Source of the DNA: Bacteroides sp.
GTDB taxonomy: Bacteria > Bacteroidota > Bacteroidia > Bacteroidales > Muribaculaceae
NCBI GenBank assembly: GCA_014801875.1
Contig: JAAVDJ010000041.1
Coordinates: 25,039 to 89,038, forward strand
Length of the DNA stretch: 64,000 nucleotides
Direction of reading: 5' to 3'
Below the pieces are notes generated by a model. That model did no database searches and had not been told where the DNA came from. It was given only the letters and a program-made list of their open reading frames with translations. The position numbers were made by a program, and so were the translations under genes. This document shows, piece after piece, positions 1 through 7,937 of this stretch (its first letter is position 1; each line of letters begins with the position of its first letter).

Positions 1-97
1 CGATTATCTCCATTCTCATCTCCCCCGCGTCTATAATGATCATCACGACTGAGGCGACCACCAGTGCCACCCAGCTCAGAAAAAGGATATTCCTCAT
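1..97 (-). CDS. Sensor histidine kinase, N-terminal fragment (cut by window edge)
   Basis: Only the first 32 codons are in the window. They read [20 protein letters not shown] and then a charged stretch, so a membrane-anchoring helix follows the start. The ATG overlaps the TGA of the upstream sigma54 response regulator in an ATGA arrangement, which suggests translational coupling. In Bacteroidota, NtrC-type regulators in this position are usually followed by their cognate histidine kinase; that identity is inferred from position, because no kinase motif is visible here. Confidence 0.6.
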   Translation of the reverse strand, partial: MRNILFLSWVALVVASVVMIIIDAGEMRMEII

Positions 98-1416
98 TTC
101 AGTCCGTATTTTTCCATCCTTCTGTAAAGTGCTTGCCGTGTCAAACCCAGCTCTCTGGAGGCTCGGCTATGGTTTCCTCCTGACTCCTCAAGCACCCTCT
201 CTATCATTGCCTTCTCCATATCGTCGATCGTACCTGCAGGCTTTATATCCCTTTCTTCCGTAGCATTCCCGGCCACATTAAGGAAATCCTTCTTTTCAAG
301 GCGTCTGCCCCCGGTCAGGAGGGCGCGTTCCACCATATTCTTTAACTGTCGGATATTGCCCGGATAAGGGAGACGAGTCAGAAAGTCCATCCCCTCGGCC
401 GACACTTCCGGCATCCTGAGTCCATTTTCCTTTGCCCCTTGCTCAACGAAATGCCTGACGAGAAGAGGTATATCTTCCCGGCGCTCGCGGAGAGCCGGAA
501 GATGAAGGGTAATCAGATTAATTCGATAGAAAAGGTCTTCCCTGAACGTCTTCTCGGCCACCATATCCCGGAGGTTGGCATTCGTGGCGGAAATAACCCG
601 GATATCAACTTTACGTGTGCGTGTGTCGCCAAGCGGTTCAAACGTATGCTGTTGAAGCACTCTCAACAACTTCACCTGACAACTCATGTCGAGATCTCCA
701 ATTTCATCAAGGAATATTGTCCCTTTGTCGGCTACTTCAAACCGCCCTTTTCGAGAAGCAACAGCTCCGGTGAACGCACCTTTGGCATGTCCGAACATCT
801 CACTCTCAAACAAGGATTGAGAAATGCCGCCAAGATTCACCATCACAAAAGGTGCTTTCCCTCGGTTGCTATTGAGATGCACTGCGTGAGCCACCATCTC
901 TTTTCCCGTGCCGTTCTCCCCAAGAATAAGAACCGGTGCTTCTGTAGGGGCGATTCGCTCCACTGTTGAAAGAAGCTCCGTCATCCCTCTGCTTTCCCCT
1001 ATTATACCTGCACGGTTAAAACGCGGTGTCTCTATCTCTACAGAACCTCGATTTAAATCTATCGCCGTCTCTATCCGCTGCAAAAGAAGACCGTTATTCC
1101 ACGGTTTCGTCATGAAATCATAGGCTCCATGGCGCATCCCTTCCACGGCAAGCTCTATACTCCCCCATGCTGTGATAAGGATGACCGGAGTGTCAGGCTG
1201 AAAAATTTTCACCTTCCTGAGCAATTCTATCCCCTCTTCCCCCGAAACTCCTCGGGAATAGTTCATGTCCATGAGCATAAGCTCATAGTTTTGTTGTCTC
1301 ACTTTCGAGAGTGCTTCCTCAGGGTCGGCAGCATAATCCACATCATAACCTCCCCGCTTAAGCAGCAGCCCAAGCGACATCCTTACAGCCTTGTCGTCGT
1401 CGATAATCAGAATCAT
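94..1416 (-). CDS. Sigma54-dependent response regulator (NtrC family)
   Basis: 440 residues in three parts. The receiver domain (about 1-120) has acidic residues DDD 6-8, phospho-acceptor Asp50 and Lys104. The AAA+ sigma54-activation domain (about 138-365) has Walker A GENGTGKE at 166-173, the sigma54 contact loop GAFTGA at 213-218 and Walker B TIFLDE near 233-238. The C-terminal Fis-type helix-turn-helix covers about 410-440. All key residues are intact, so it should be a phosphorylation-controlled enhancer-binding protein. It lies at the end of the efflux operon that starts at 7614, and that operon has a sigma54-type promoter and a palindromic upstream site. It therefore probably activates its own operon (inference). 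Confidence 0.93.
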   Translation of the reverse strand: MILIIDDDKAVRMSLGLLLKRGGYDVDYAADPEEALSKVRQQNYELMLMDMNYSRGVSGEEGIELLRKVKIFQPDTPVILITAWGSIELAVEGMRHGAYDFMTKPWNNGLLLQRIETAIDLNRGSVEIETPRFNRAGIIGESRGMTELLSTVERIAPTEAPVLILGENGTGKEMVAHAVHLNSNRGKAPFVMVNLGGISQSLFESEMFGHAKGAFTGAVASRKGRFEVADKGTIFLDEIGDLDMSCQVKLLRVLQQHTFEPLGDTRTRKVDIRVISATNANLRDMVAEKTFREDLFYRINLITLHLPALRERREDIPLLVRHFVEQGAKENGLRMPEVSAEGMDFLTRLPYPGNIRQLKNMVERALLTGGRRLEKKDFLNVAGNATEERDIKPAGTIDDMEKAMIERVLEESGGNHSRASRELGLTRQALYRRMEKYGLK

Positions 1417-1455
1417 GATGCAAATTTAGAATTTTTTTTCCTGCAATGCAATTAT

Positions 1456-2934
1456 TCAATTGTTCAAAATCGTCTCTATGTCAGCGTCTATGCCACATCC
1501 TCGTTCGTAGTCCCAAAGAGTGAGGGAACGTATCTGATAATAATAGTTCCAGAAGAGGTAAAGTTCGTTGACATACTCCCTTCTTGCTTCATCCTTGGTG
1601 ACGCGTGAATCATTAAGGTCGAGAGTCGATATTTTCCCCACAAGATAGGTTTCAACATTGGTGGCGTAGCGTTGAGCCGCTATTTCATCAGCTCTGCGCG
1701 CACGCTCAAGCTGCTGCTGCTGGTTGCCATAACGCTCTATAAGGATAAACAGATTCTGGCTGAAGTTCTGGTTCTCCTGTCTGACCTGACTTTCCACGAG
1801 TCTGCGATTACTCTCAGCCACTTTCACCTGACCCTTCCTCCGGCCCCAATCCACAAGAGGAATGGAAAACCCTATCTCCACAACTTGATTATCTTTCAGG
1901 TTGGAATAGCTCCCTCTGAAATCATGATCAGTGCCGGTGTAGCCTATCTGGGCAAACAGATTGACCTCTCGCTGAGCTCCCTTTGCTTTTGCCACTTCAT
2001 AGTCGGCTTCCAAGCGTTTCCGCAGCATCGATTTAGCGAAACTGTTGTTTGCCAACGCCCTTTCGAGTGCATCCTCATATTGGATTCTGACTTCCGGCAC
2101 AGACGTAGGAATCTCAGGAATTATGTCTACACCGGAGTCAAAACCAAGGAATGTGCGAAGCTGAAACATTGCGCTTTTAAGCGAGCTCTCGCAATCTGTC
2201 AGCGATGTCTGAGCGTCAAGAAGATTAAGCTCCATCTGAAGCAGATCATTCCGACTTATGCGCCCCATCTCCCTCTTCTCTTTGGCCACATCATAAAGTT
2301 TCTCCGCTTGCCGCACGTTTTGAGTCGCTATGCTATGATTCTCTTTCGCCATGAGAAGTGAGAAATACAAGCGTAGAGCCGACGCTGCGACATCTTCTGT
2401 CGCGCTCAGAAATTCCGCCTTCGCCTCCTCATATTTCACGGGCTCTATCCTTCGGTCCCACTTGACATGGTTGACGCTGAAGATCGGTTGGTTGAGCGTG
2501 ACGGCAACGGGTATCGACATGAAACGGTTATAGCTTCCGCCCCCCAATTGCCTATAGAAATCAAGTGAGGTCGTGAGAGCTATCGAGCCCCCCGTAAGCC
2601 ATATATTCTGGGAGACTGACAGCTCCCCATCCATCTGAAGATAGTTGTTTGGCACGAAAGTGTAGTTGCCTTCGCTATTCATGTAGGAGGAATATTGCTT
2701 ACGATAGGAAGGAAGGGTTGCCTTAAAATCCACTTCGGGCAATAACTCCGCCTTATATGAGCGATAACCCCAGTAGGCACTTCTGAGTCTGTTGAGCGCC
2801 ACCTCGGCATCCACACTCCCCTTCCGGGCCGCTCCCATTGCCTCTTCCATTGTCATGAGGAGAGTCTGCGGAGTCTGTCCGAAGACAGTCCCCGCATGAC
2901 ATAAAAGTATGAGAATAAACAATAACTTATCCAT
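1456..2934 (-). CDS. TolC-family outer membrane efflux channel
   Basis: 492 residues with an N-terminal signal peptide (about 1-19, hydrophobic run followed by FGQ). Two long helical outer-membrane-efflux repeats rich in Ala, Leu, Gln and Glu follow, typical of TolC/OEP proteins, and there is no lipobox. It would provide the outer-membrane duct for the ABC efflux system encoded just upstream (permease stop 11 nt before this start). The response regulator follows after 39 nt. The family is clear; the substrate is unknown. Confidence 0.88.
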   Translation of the reverse strand: MDKLLFILILLCHAGTVFGQTPQTLLMTMEEAMGAARKGSVDAEVALNRLRSAYWGYRSYKAELLPEVDFKATLPSYRKQYSSYMNSEGNYTFVPNNYLQMDGELSVSQNIWLTGGSIALTTSLDFYRQLGGGSYNRFMSIPVAVTLNQPIFSVNHVKWDRRIEPVKYEEAKAEFLSATEDVAASALRLYFSLLMAKENHSIATQNVRQAEKLYDVAKEKREMGRISRNDLLQMELNLLDAQTSLTDCESSLKSAMFQLRTFLGFDSGVDIIPEIPTSVPEVRIQYEDALERALANNSFAKSMLRKRLEADYEVAKAKGAQREVNLFAQIGYTGTDHDFRGSYSNLKDNQVVEIGFSIPLVDWGRRKGQVKVAESNRRLVESQVRQENQNFSQNLFILIERYGNQQQQLERARRADEIAAQRYATNVETYLVGKISTLDLNDSRVTKDEARREYVNELYLFWNYYYQIRSLTLWDYERGCGIDADIETILNN

Positions 2935-2945
2935 AAACCTTTCTT

Positions 2946-4166
2946 TTATTCTGCCTTGATGGCCAAGGCCGGTTCGATGCGCATTGCGCGGTAAGCCGGA
3001 TAAAGGAGGCTGACGATGATGCCTGACAGAACAAGGACAAAGGCCCCCGCCTCACACCATAATAACTTCCACCCCAATGACTTGGAGCCTACCATTTCTA
3101 TTAGCTCCGGTAGAATGAATATCCACATCACCGCTGAGGAAATCGCCACTCCTATAAGAAGAAGGAGAAAACCTTCTGTGATGATTCTCCTAAGTATATC
3201 CCTGCGTGTCGCACCACATATCTTGCGAATCGCAATCTCCCCGATTCTTTGCTGGATGCGAAACCAGAATGTACCCAGCAGACCAAGGAAAATAGTAAGC
3301 AAAACAAATGAAATAAGCACCACGAACTGACGAAGATTTATCTCTATCTCTCTCTGATTGGCCTCACGAACCTCATCCATACTTTTCAATTCCGTAAGAA
3401 ATACGTTTCTGCTTATGCGCAGATCGCGATTATCCTTGAATCCCTTTTCGAACTGTTGCCCCATTCCCGGTTTCACACGTACGGCTATCATTCCCCAGAA
3501 AGCGTCGTTTGGCAGGATTATAGTGCCTCCAAACGATTCCTCATAATCATTACGCCGGATGTGCTGAATGACATCGCCTACTCTATATCGTTTGGTCGGG
3601 TCCCCACTGAAATACACCATTTTCCCTTTTAGTGAGATTGGATCTTTTCCCTCACCAAGGAAGTTAGTATTAGAAATAAGGATTTCTCCTTTGCTTAACA
3701 TCTCTTTCAGTTGTGTCGGACTGGCTCCCGTGAGACTTTTGATGCGCAAGACATCCACTATTTCAGGACTGGCTTGACGTACATTACCGCTATACGCAAC
3801 TATAGAATCCCCGTCAACATACAAGTTGTTGCCCATATAATCATAGCTGTATGGCAAACCGCCCCAATGATACATCACTGACTCTACCGCCGGATGCTGC
3901 TTCAATCTGTCAAGAAGAATCTTGAAATCCTCCGTCCTGTCATTACCTTCCGGATCATAGTAGTTGCTTGACTTCTCTATTATCCTGACGTTCATAGAAT
4001 AGACATCCGTGCAATCATAGCCGGTTGGTTCAAAGAGTCCGCGTGTCTCCAGATATATCATTCCCAGTCCTCCCCACACCACTGTGAAGACAATCATAAG
4101 GGAGAGAACAAGCCATATGTTGTCGCGCCATTCATGGCACATCTGTTTAATCAGTTTTCGTTTCAT
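2946..4166 (-). CDS. ABC transporter permease, MacB/FtsX type (second of two)
   Basis: 406 residues: one N-terminal membrane helix (about 17-38), a large periplasmic MacB-PCD-like domain, then three C-terminal helices forming an FtsX domain. The cytoplasmic motif IGEIAIRKICGA between the second and third helices is the usual coupling signature of MacB permeases. It is shorter than fused MacB because the ATPase is a separate gene (5532-6206). It pairs with the paralogue at 4202-5497, so the transporter is probably a heterodimer. Such systems export peptides, lipopeptides or antibiotics, or respond to envelope stress; the cargo here is unknown. Confidence 0.88.
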   Translation of the reverse strand: MKRKLIKQMCHEWRDNIWLVLSLMIVFTVVWGGLGMIYLETRGLFEPTGYDCTDVYSMNVRIIEKSSNYYDPEGNDRTEDFKILLDRLKQHPAVESVMYHWGGLPYSYDYMGNNLYVDGDSIVAYSGNVRQASPEIVDVLRIKSLTGASPTQLKEMLSKGEILISNTNFLGEGKDPISLKGKMVYFSGDPTKRYRVGDVIQHIRRNDYEESFGGTIILPNDAFWGMIAVRVKPGMGQQFEKGFKDNRDLRISRNVFLTELKSMDEVREANQREIEINLRQFVVLISFVLLTIFLGLLGTFWFRIQQRIGEIAIRKICGATRRDILRRIITEGFLLLLIGVAISSAVMWIFILPELIEMVGSKSLGWKLLWCEAGAFVLVLSGIIVSLLYPAYRAMRIEPALAIKAE

Positions 4167-4201
4167 TTCTGAATTCTGTTTCTTGTGAAATTATTATCTT
4201 G

Positions 4202-5497
4202 TCAATGGGTCTCAGAAATCGCTTCGGCCGGATTCTTCCTTGAGGCCTTCCAGGCCGGAACTGTTGCGCTGATTACATTCATAACAAAGCACAGCACAAA
4301 GGCTATCAGGAAATTCTGCCATCTGAAAAGCATACTGAAATCCGGACGGGCGTTGAGCACATCAAGGGATGTCTCGAATTTAGAGCCTATCTCAAAGAAG
4401 AGGTGTGAGGCAAGATAGAGGAAGACAATACATAAGATTAACCCTATCAGTCCTCCAATACAGGTGATCAGAAGATTCTCCCCGAGGAGCTGGCCGATAA
4501 TATCTGTTTTTCTCGCGCCGAACGCCCTGCGCACGCCTATTTCAGAAATTCTGTGACGCAGACGGCTTCGCGTCATGCTGCTGAGATTGATTGCCGGAAG
4601 GAGGAGAAGGATGGTGTAGATGGTCCATTGGATGCGATGCTTGTTTTTTAAATCCGGGGTATTATTGCTCCCGAACGACATCCCTTGCTCTTCAATAGTG
4701 TAGGGTTGTTCATGATAGACAACATCTTTTCCTTCTCTTGCCATTGTCGCTCCCAAACGTTTGTAGCGGCTCTTCACCTGCTTTTTTATATGGTCTGCCT
4801 CGACTCCATCCTTCATTTTAAGATAGACGTTCAGACTTCCGAAAATTTGGTTTTCATTCTCACCGCTTCTCATTCCCTCGACATCGAGAGCTGTAAAATA
4901 ATCTCCATATGTGTTGTCAAGCAACGGGCTGACATCCTCAACCACCCCCACTACATGGAAGGGAATCATTCGAAGCTCAATCTCTCTGCCGACCACATTA
5001 TCTTCTTTGAAAAGCCTCCGCGCAGCTGATCTGCTAAGTATCACTGACCTGTCTGCCGAAGCAGCTTTGGAATCTTCGAATGGCTTTCCGTCGATAAATT
5101 TGAAATCGAAAATTTTCCAGAATTCAGCATCCACCTTCCTTCCGTATGCCACAAAGGGTTCCTGACCTTGCACACTCAACTGTTCTGCCGGTTTATCCCC
5201 TCTGACAAATGATATCTTCTCTATTCCGTCAAGGTCTTTGTAAAACATCTCGGCCATTCTTAGGGTCAGGGTCATTCCCGAATTGTCTATACCTTTTCCC
5301 GGTTCTTTTTCATGGATACCTTTTCCTAACAGCACACGACTGCGTGAGGTCTCCGGAGCTGTATCCACTTGTGAGATATTGTCTGTGATAAAGAAAGCCA
5401 TCACCAGGAATATTGAGAGGGCCGTGCCGCTGATCGCGACCCATGTCATCATCCTCTGATGCTTCATTTCATATATGACTTGTTTAAAATAATTCAT
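4202..5497 (-). CDS. ABC transporter permease, MacB/FtsX type (first of two)
   Basis: 431 residues with the same plan as its downstream paralogue: N-terminal helix (about 18-40), periplasmic domain, and a C-terminal FtsX domain of three helices carrying the motif ISEIGVRRAFGA. It lies 34 nt after the ATPase stop and 35 nt before the next permease, inside one minus-strand operon. Sequence divergence between the two permeases suggests a heteromeric complex rather than recent duplication. Confidence 0.88.
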   Translation of the reverse strand: MNYFKQVIYEMKHQRMMTWVAISGTALSIFLVMAFFITDNISQVDTAPETSRSRVLLGKGIHEKEPGKGIDNSGMTLTLRMAEMFYKDLDGIEKISFVRGDKPAEQLSVQGQEPFVAYGRKVDAEFWKIFDFKFIDGKPFEDSKAASADRSVILSRSAARRLFKEDNVVGREIELRMIPFHVVGVVEDVSPLLDNTYGDYFTALDVEGMRSGENENQIFGSLNVYLKMKDGVEADHIKKQVKSRYKRLGATMAREGKDVVYHEQPYTIEEQGMSFGSNNTPDLKNKHRIQWTIYTILLLLPAINLSSMTRSRLRHRISEIGVRRAFGARKTDIIGQLLGENLLITCIGGLIGLILCIVFLYLASHLFFEIGSKFETSLDVLNARPDFSMLFRWQNFLIAFVLCFVMNVISATVPAWKASRKNPAEAISETH

Positions 5498-5531
5498 AAT
5501 GCCTGATTTTTCAACTTTCTAATTATATTTT

Positions 5532-6206
5532 TCACTGCACCTGGCGCCCGTCGAAGAAACGTATGATCCGGTCGGTCATTTGGGCCTGCTGTTCATTATG
5601 CGTCACCATGACAATCGTCCGTCCATCCTCACGGTTGAGTTTATGGAGAATTTCCATCACCTCCTGTCCCATCTTGGAGTCAAGGTTTCCCGTGGGCTCA
5701 TCTGCGAGCACTATCTTCGGGTCACCCACAATCGCGCGTGCAATCGCCACTCTCTGGCACTGTCCTCCGGAGAGTTGCGAGGGGTAATGGTGCATCCTGT
5801 GGCTCAAGCCCAGATGTGAAAGCACTTCCTCAACCCTTTTCTTCCTTTCACTTCCACTCATGGAATGACGATATGACAGCGGCAAGGCCACATTGTCGAT
5901 CACATTCAACGATGGGATAAGATGGAAACTCTGGAATACAAAACCTATATTTTCGTTCCGGAATGCCGATAGTTTTGAATCGCTGAGTTTAGCCATCTCT
6001 GTGTTGAGGATAGAGACAGTGCCCGTGCTGGGGGTGTCAAGCAGACCTATGATGTTGAGAAGGGTAGATTTCCCGCATCCCGATGGTCCCATCATGCTGA
6101 CAAACTCACCTTCGCGTATTTCAAGATTTACATTTTCAAGCGCAAGTGTCTCGATTTCCTTTGTGCGATAGACCTTGCTGACATCTTTAAGAGTGATTAT
6201 TTCCAT
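5532..6206 (-). CDS. ABC transporter ATP-binding protein (LolD/MacB type)
   Basis: 224 residues. Walker A GPSGCGKST is at 40-48, the Q-loop near 92, the ABC signature LSGGQ at 145-149, Walker B IVLADE at 165-170 followed by PTGNLD, and a switch His in MVTHNE. Length and motifs match the stand-alone ATPases of LolCDE/MacAB-like systems. It should power the two permeases encoded directly downstream. The adaptor gene ends 145 nt upstream; that gap contains no gene. Confidence 0.93.
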   Translation of the reverse strand: MEIITLKDVSKVYRTKEIETLALENVNLEIREGEFVSMMGPSGCGKSTLLNIIGLLDTPSTGTVSILNTEMAKLSDSKLSAFRNENIGFVFQSFHLIPSLNVIDNVALPLSYRHSMSGSERKKRVEEVLSHLGLSHRMHHYPSQLSGGQCQRVAIARAIVGDPKIVLADEPTGNLDSKMGQEVMEILHKLNREDGRTIVMVTHNEQQAQMTDRIIRFFDGRQVQ

Positions 6207-6351
6207 AATTTTTTACAGGTTAATTCGTGTTGTTATTAGTAGATATTCCTTATGAAGTCGTTAAATTTTTACGGAATCCGGCTAACTCCGGACAAAGAAA
6301 AATTTTAAACGACTGCTATGTCTTGCCTGACTCCTATGAATTATTCAAGAC

Positions 6352-7614
6352 TTAATTTCCCTTTTTCTTCATTCTCAGCGCACTGCTGTTCTTATATGTG
6401 CTCATATCGCTGATGACGACTTCCTCTCCGGGTTTTATCCCGCTGATGACCTCCACATAATCGAAGTTGCTCTCCCCCAGTTTGACATTGCGTCTTTCGA
6501 GGCGTGAGTCGCCGGTCTTCACGAAAAGCAGATAATCTCCCGCTCCCTGGAAATACTGACCGTTAGGAATCCTGACGACACCCTCCCTCTGATCATAAAT
6601 GATGTTGAGTTCGGTGCGGAGTCCGGAGCGGAGATGGGAATCATTATCTTCATCAAACATGACAGAAAACTGAGTGAGTCCGTCTTTGCTCTGAGGTGTT
6701 ATGTTTGTCACCCGACCCTTGGCACTGTGACGCCCTACCCTTATGTTGACCCCTGCTCCGACAGCCACTTTGCCGGCGCTGCTTTCCGATATCTCCCCTG
6801 CTATTTTGAAATGGGAAAGGTCTGAGACAACAGCTAATTTCTCTCCGGCTGCTATGCTGACTCCGAGATCTTTATTGACAAAGGTCACTATGCCGTTGCG
6901 CGGTGCCTTTATCCTTGCGTCATCAAGCGTACGCTCCATCTCCTCCAGATTTCTCCTTGAGATAGCTCCCTCGAGTTGTTTGCTGCGAAAGGAGGCTGCG
7001 TGTGCTTTCCTCTCGTTCTGCAATTGAATGCGCAATTGTTCCAGTTCGAGCAAGCCGGTGGAATATGCAAGTTCGGCTTGACGAATGCGGTCCCCTGTTC
7101 CGCTCCCGATACTGTCCAGACGACGCTCGTTTGACACTTCAGCCTTCAGATGAGCCACGGCCATCTCCTTACTCTTGATTTTCATTTCAAGATCTGTGAG
7201 ATATGTGGCATTGTTGAGGGATGCTTGTTCTATCTCATTATTCTTCATGCTCACCTCGTCGCCCATTCTCCGAAAGTCTGTTTCCGCTGACTGAAGGTCA
7301 AGTCGGAGAAGTGACTGCCCGGCTTCCACACTGTCTCCCTCCGTGCAATAGACCTCCATTATCCGGGTGGATACCGGAGAGACAATAGCCTGCTCATAGA
7401 GAGGCACAATCTTTCCGGAGGCTGAAACGGTGCTTTCAAGCGATCCCACTTCCGCTGCTCTTATTGTCAGATCCTCCTCCTTTACAGTATCGGAGAAGAA
7501 AAACTTGCTCCCTATAGCCAGCACAGCGACTGCTACACAGCATATAGCGCCTCCTTTTATCCATCTCCGGCGCCTTTCCTTCAATAATTGCTCTTTTGGT
7601 ATTTCTTTGTCCAT
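6352..7614 (-). CDS. Membrane-fusion (periplasmic adaptor) protein, MacA/HlyD type
   Basis: 420 residues: a basic N-terminus, one membrane helix (about 19-38), a biotinyl-lipoyl half motif, a coiled-coil hairpin (about 110-225, rich in Glu, Leu, Lys), the second lipoyl half (APRNGIV), then beta-barrel and membrane-proximal domains. It would link the ABC permeases to the TolC channel. It is the first gene of the operon; a sigma54-type promoter ends about 30 nt upstream of its ATG. No Shine-Dalgarno sequence is visible, as usual in this phylum. Confidence 0.88.
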   Translation of the reverse strand: MDKEIPKEQLLKERRRRWIKGGAICCVAVAVLAIGSKFFFSDTVKEEDLTIRAAEVGSLESTVSASGKIVPLYEQAIVSPVSTRIMEVYCTEGDSVEAGQSLLRLDLQSAETDFRRMGDEVSMKNNEIEQASLNNATYLTDLEMKIKSKEMAVAHLKAEVSNERRLDSIGSGTGDRIRQAELAYSTGLLELEQLRIQLQNERKAHAASFRSKQLEGAISRRNLEEMERTLDDARIKAPRNGIVTFVNKDLGVSIAAGEKLAVVSDLSHFKIAGEISESSAGKVAVGAGVNIRVGRHSAKGRVTNITPQSKDGLTQFSVMFDEDNDSHLRSGLRTELNIIYDQREGVVRIPNGQYFQGAGDYLLFVKTGDSRLERRNVKLGESNFDYVEVISGIKPGEEVVISDMSTYKNSSALRMKKKGN

Positions 7615-7645
7615 GTGTATGGTTTTTCTGTTTGCCTAAAATAGT

Positions 7646-7661
7646 CACAATCCCTGTGCCA
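7646..7661 (-). promoter_or_regulatory. Sigma54 (-24/-12) promoter of the efflux operon
   Basis: Read on the minus strand: TGGCACAGGGATTGTG. The consensus is TGGCAC-R-N4-TTGCW, so the -24 element is perfect and the GG-to-G spacing is correct. The only key deviation is T for C at -12. The start would fall near 7635, about 21 nt before the ATG. The operon encodes its own sigma54 activator, which supports the call. Confidence 0.7.
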
Positions 7662-7725
7662 AAAAGCTACTAATCTTAATTATCAATCAATTAGCTAATA
7701 TAATCATTATCCATTACCGTACACT

Positions 7726-7754
7726 TGTCCGAAAACGGACACTACAATCGGACA
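7726..7754 (-). promoter_or_regulatory. Probable enhancer site for the NtrC-type regulator
   Basis: A perfect palindrome TGTCCG-AAAA-CGGACA spans 7726-7741, and an extra half-site CGGACA lies at 7749-7754. Its centre is about 98 bp upstream of the predicted start, a normal distance for a sigma54 enhancer. Binding by the regulator at 94-1416 is inference. Confidence 0.6.
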
Positions 7755-7787
7755 TCTCAACCTCAATCCGGCGAAGATTACGCCCAT

Positions 7788-7843
7788 AAAGAATGTGTCA
7801 GTGTGTATAAAGCCATGGCTTTATACACACTGACACATTCTTT
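7788..7843. repeat. 56-bp perfect palindrome between two efflux operons
   Basis: Two 28-base arms match perfectly around a central CCATGG. It lies between the end of the RND operon (stop at 7938, reading leftward) and the enhancer of the next operon. As RNA it would form a very stable hairpin. No U-run follows on the minus strand (TTTT follows on the plus strand), so it is not a standard terminator for the RND operon, though it may still insulate the sigma54 control region. Confidence 0.85.
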
Positions 7844-7844
7844 T

Positions 7845-7931
7845 CTTATTTCCTTCCTTATTTCCTTATTTCCTCTATTTCCTTATTTCCTCTATTTCCT
7901 TATTTCCTTATTTCCTCTATTTCTTTCCCTG
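7845..7931. repeat. TTATTTCC / TCTATTTCC low-complexity array
   Basis: About ten imperfect 8-9 bp units of TTATTTCC and CTCTATTTCC lie directly 3' of the RND pump gene. On the transcribed minus strand the array is purine-rich (GGAAATAA). Similar pyrimidine arrays follow the minus-strand genes at 57298 and 60491. Confidence 0.85.
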
Positions 7932-7937
7932 AGCTTC

